Part shown: in pieces, positions 25,068-26,534 of the stretch
How the letters are laid out: each line of letters starts with the position of its first letter
Numbering within the stretch: position 1 is the first letter of the stretch
Assembly (NCBI RefSeq): GCF_900096915.1
Contig: NZ_FMYK01000013.1
Span: 1 to 26,534, forward strand
DNA from: Acinetobacter marinus
GTDB taxonomy: Bacteria; Pseudomonadota; Gammaproteobacteria; Pseudomonadales; Moraxellaceae
DNA: 26,534 bases
Reading direction: 5' to 3'
Notes under the pieces: generated by a model
The model's input: the letters and a program-made list of their open reading frames with translations, nothing else
Told to the model about the DNA's origin: nothing
Databases searched by the model: none
Position numbers and translations under genes: made by a program

Positions 25068-25340
25068 TCAAATGATTTTGGCTAAGATCATAAATTGATG
25101 CCGAATAAAAAGGATTAGATCCTCAACGATATAACTGTCTTTAAACTGATCAATCATTGCTTGAATCCAAATACGCAACACCTGATGATCATTCATAAAG
25201 CATGCACCTTCCAGTAAAAACGCGAGATTATTGACCGCTAAAATGTGAAATTCATCAATCAGCTCTCGTGCAATTTGATCGGCGAGACGGCTTACCACCA
25301 CATCACTATAATATGATTTATCGAAAATAGTATGACTCAT
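25068..25340 (-). CDS. Hypothetical protein (90 aa) coupled to integrase
   Basis: An unrecognised 90-aa, mostly helical and hydrophobic-rich soluble-looking protein (VVVSRLADQIARELIDEFHI, LAFLLEGACFMNDHQVLRIW, YIVEDLILFIRHQFMILAK). Its ATG (25338-25340) overlaps the integrase stop as ATGA, so the two are translated together. That coupling suggests a helper of integration or excision, but this is a guess from position. It is not an obvious excisionase, since no winged-helix motif is visible. The downstream terminator closes the operon. Loss of the integrase 5' end by IS insertion may also have removed its promoter. Confidence 0.65.
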   Translation of the reverse strand: MSHTIFDKSYYSDVVVSRLADQIARELIDEFHILAVNNLAFLLEGACFMNDHQVLRIWIQAMIDQFKDSYIVEDLILFIRHQFMILAKII

Positions 25341-26439
25341 GATACGTTCTCCAGATGATCAATTTCATTGAGCATTGCCTCAAAAGCACTACCATCTTGT
25401 CGTGTCATATTCGGAACATATCGACTATAAACTCGAAATAGCATCTCCGTGGTCGAATGACCCAGTTGTCTTGCGATCCACTCTGGATTTTCTCCTGCCG
25501 ACAGCCACAGCGTTGCTGCAGTATGCCGACTCTGATAGGCACGTCTAGGCTCAAGCCCCAAATACCTTAGCAAAGGATGCCAAACTCGTCGGTTTACTGC
25601 CCTATAATCCAATGCTTTGCCTTCTCGGTTGCAAAATACAAATTCTGAGTGTTTAAATGATCGTTGCTTTTGCTGAACGAACGCAAAATAAACTTGCGGA
25701 CTCATTTGAATGGTTCGATTTGAGCCATCTGTTTTGGTTGGTCCAAGAATGCCATTTACTAAAGCCTCTTTGATGTAAATTTCCCGACGCTCAAAATTCA
25801 CATTTTTCCATTTCAAACCATCCACTTCACTGGTACGCATACCCGTAAAGAAACGCACCGTGTAATAAGGTTTAAAGTCTTCACGAACGGTATTCAGAAT
25901 GGCTTTGACCTCTGCAAGCGTAAATGGCATGACATCCGTTTTGGCTTCTTTCAGGTTCTTAATATTCTTAAACGGCGACTCAAAACCGTATCTTTCTGAG
26001 CCTTCATTGATTATCATACGAAGTACTGTCATGATTTGATTGATCCGTGATGGTAGAAGGCATTTTTGTTTTTTTCCGTGCTCAACTTTGGCGAGGGAGG
26101 CACGAAAAGCAAGAATGCTTTCTTTATTGATATTGAGTAAAGCGACATGACCAAAATTTGGTTTCAAATATTTGTTCATGACAATATTCACTTTTTCCTT
26201 ATAACTCGGTCGCCATTCAATCTCCTTTTCTGCAAACCAAATTTGATAAAACGCTTCAAACGTCGGTGTCTTTGTTTCAACCACGAGCTGTTGATTCCTT
26301 ATCGACTCGATGACTTTCAGCTGCTTACTTTTTGGAAAATATTTGGCGTAATCAAATATACCCAACAAAATCTCAGCCTCAATACGTTCTAAGATCTTTG
26401 CCAATTTAACTCGGTTGGCTTGATTGTCCTTTAAGGACG
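25337..26439 (-). pseudogene. Tyrosine integrase truncated at its N-terminus by an IS
   Basis: A phage/ICE-type site-specific integrase. Visible catalytic residues are Arg in FFTGMRTSEVDGLKW (near 25838), YQSRHTAATLW (near 25525), ARQLGHSTTEM and the nucleophile Tyr in RVYSRYVPNM (near 25425). The SAM-like core-binding domain is present (about 25950-26250). The gene begins abruptly at 26439, where an IS3-family end starts. The first nine residues of the open frame (to 26467) come from the IS end, with only a GTG start and no ribosome site. The missing part would be the N-terminal arm-binding segment. The C-terminal catalytic half is intact, but normal expression is unlikely. Confidence 0.8.
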
Positions 26440-26534
26440 TGAATAGCCACCAAAATTCTAGACACACATAACCATCTTTTGATGGGCCTTTTCATAATCT
26501 AATGGAGAACGCTGACCATTGGAACCATGTCTGC
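26440..26534 (-). mobile_element. IS3-family element, end only; runs off the window
   Basis: The terminal repeat TGAATAGCCACCAAAATTCT starts at 26440, and the element continues beyond the window. The same 40-bp end, in the same orientation, lies at 1857-1896. The end resembles that of IS-A (CCACCA, then CTAGACA), so both belong to related IS3 groups. It interrupts the integrase gene at 26439. Confidence 0.8.
26458..26534 (-). CDS. IS3-family transposase OrfB, C-terminal end (partial)
   Basis: The last 24 codons of an orfB: RHGSNGQRSPLDYEKAHQ then KMVMCV, stop TAG at 26458-26460. The RRHGSNGQ-SP-DYE pattern is the usual C-terminus of IS3-family OrfB in Acinetobacter elements of the IS1236/IS51 kind. 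The stop lies inside the terminal inverted repeat region. The catalytic part is outside the window. Confidence 0.75.
   Translation of the reverse strand, partial: RHGSNGQRSPLDYEKAHQKMVMCV

Noticed and set aside
25337..26467. A complete 376-aa integrase starting at 26467
   Set aside because: The first nine codons derive from the IS end and the start is a GTG without ribosome site; the native 5' end is missing.
1..26534. CRISPR arrays, tRNA or rRNA genes
   Set aside because: I saw no regularly spaced repeats and no tRNA-like or rRNA-like sequence by eye; a tRNA scan was not possible.

Overview
The window looks like an accessory region from an Acinetobacter or close relative. It has moderately AT-rich gammaproteobacterial coding style, an ars operon with the arrangement common in Acinetobacter, IS3-family elements with the RRHGSN-type orfB end, and a gamma-mobile-trio recombinase module. 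Genus and function calls come from recognising protein families by eye; no search was run.

Layout. (1) 71-1852: a metal-efflux pair, a CadR/PbrR-type MerR regulator divergent from a CDF transporter with a Cys-rich N-terminus and two tandem HMA-like domains, sharing a MerR-type promoter/operator. (2) 1857-3161: a 40-bp end remnant of one IS3-family element, interrupted by a second IS3 element (IS-A) whose orfB is frameshifted. (3) 3210-8411, minus strand: an arsenic operon, arsC (glutaredoxin type), arsR, arsC (low-molecular-weight phosphatase type), acr3, arsH, trxB, then a terminator and an ArsO-like flavoprotein gene broken by an in-frame TGA. (4) 8509-9711: another IS3-family element (IS-B), without a target duplication. 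(5) 9821-16736: a type I restriction-modification operon, hsdM (split by one in-frame TAA), hsdS and hsdR. (6) 16737-17400: an IS graveyard (decayed IS66 transposase and an IS-B-like end) that truncates a hipA-like toxin gene. Its hipB-like antitoxin gene (17532-17786) is intact and has palindromic operators. (7) 18324-24416: three overlapping genes that I read as a gamma-mobile-trio (gmtX-gmtY-gmtZ), with tyrosine-recombinase residues in the second and third. Two small unknown genes follow. (8) 25068-26439, minus strand: a 90-aa gene translationally coupled to a tyrosine integrase whose 5' end was removed by an IS3-family element (26440 to the window end).

How it works together. The left part is a heavy-metal and arsenic resistance block: sensing and efflux of Cd/Pb/Zn-type cations, then arsenate reduction by two routes, arsenite export by Acr3, and redox support by ArsH and thioredoxin reductase. 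The right part is a mobile defence region: type I R-M plus a toxin-antitoxin remnant next to a recombinase trio of a kind known to carry defence cargo. IS elements join the blocks and have broken several genes (orfB of IS-A, hipA, the integrase). Point nonsense changes have hit hsdM and the ArsO-like gene.

The two most interesting signals are the recombinase trio and a roughly 23-bp imperfect dyad (CCTTGCGCAG-N4/5-CTGCTCAT). The dyad sits inside the transposase genes of two different IS3-family elements, in each case apparently in place of about 9 bp of expected coding sequence.
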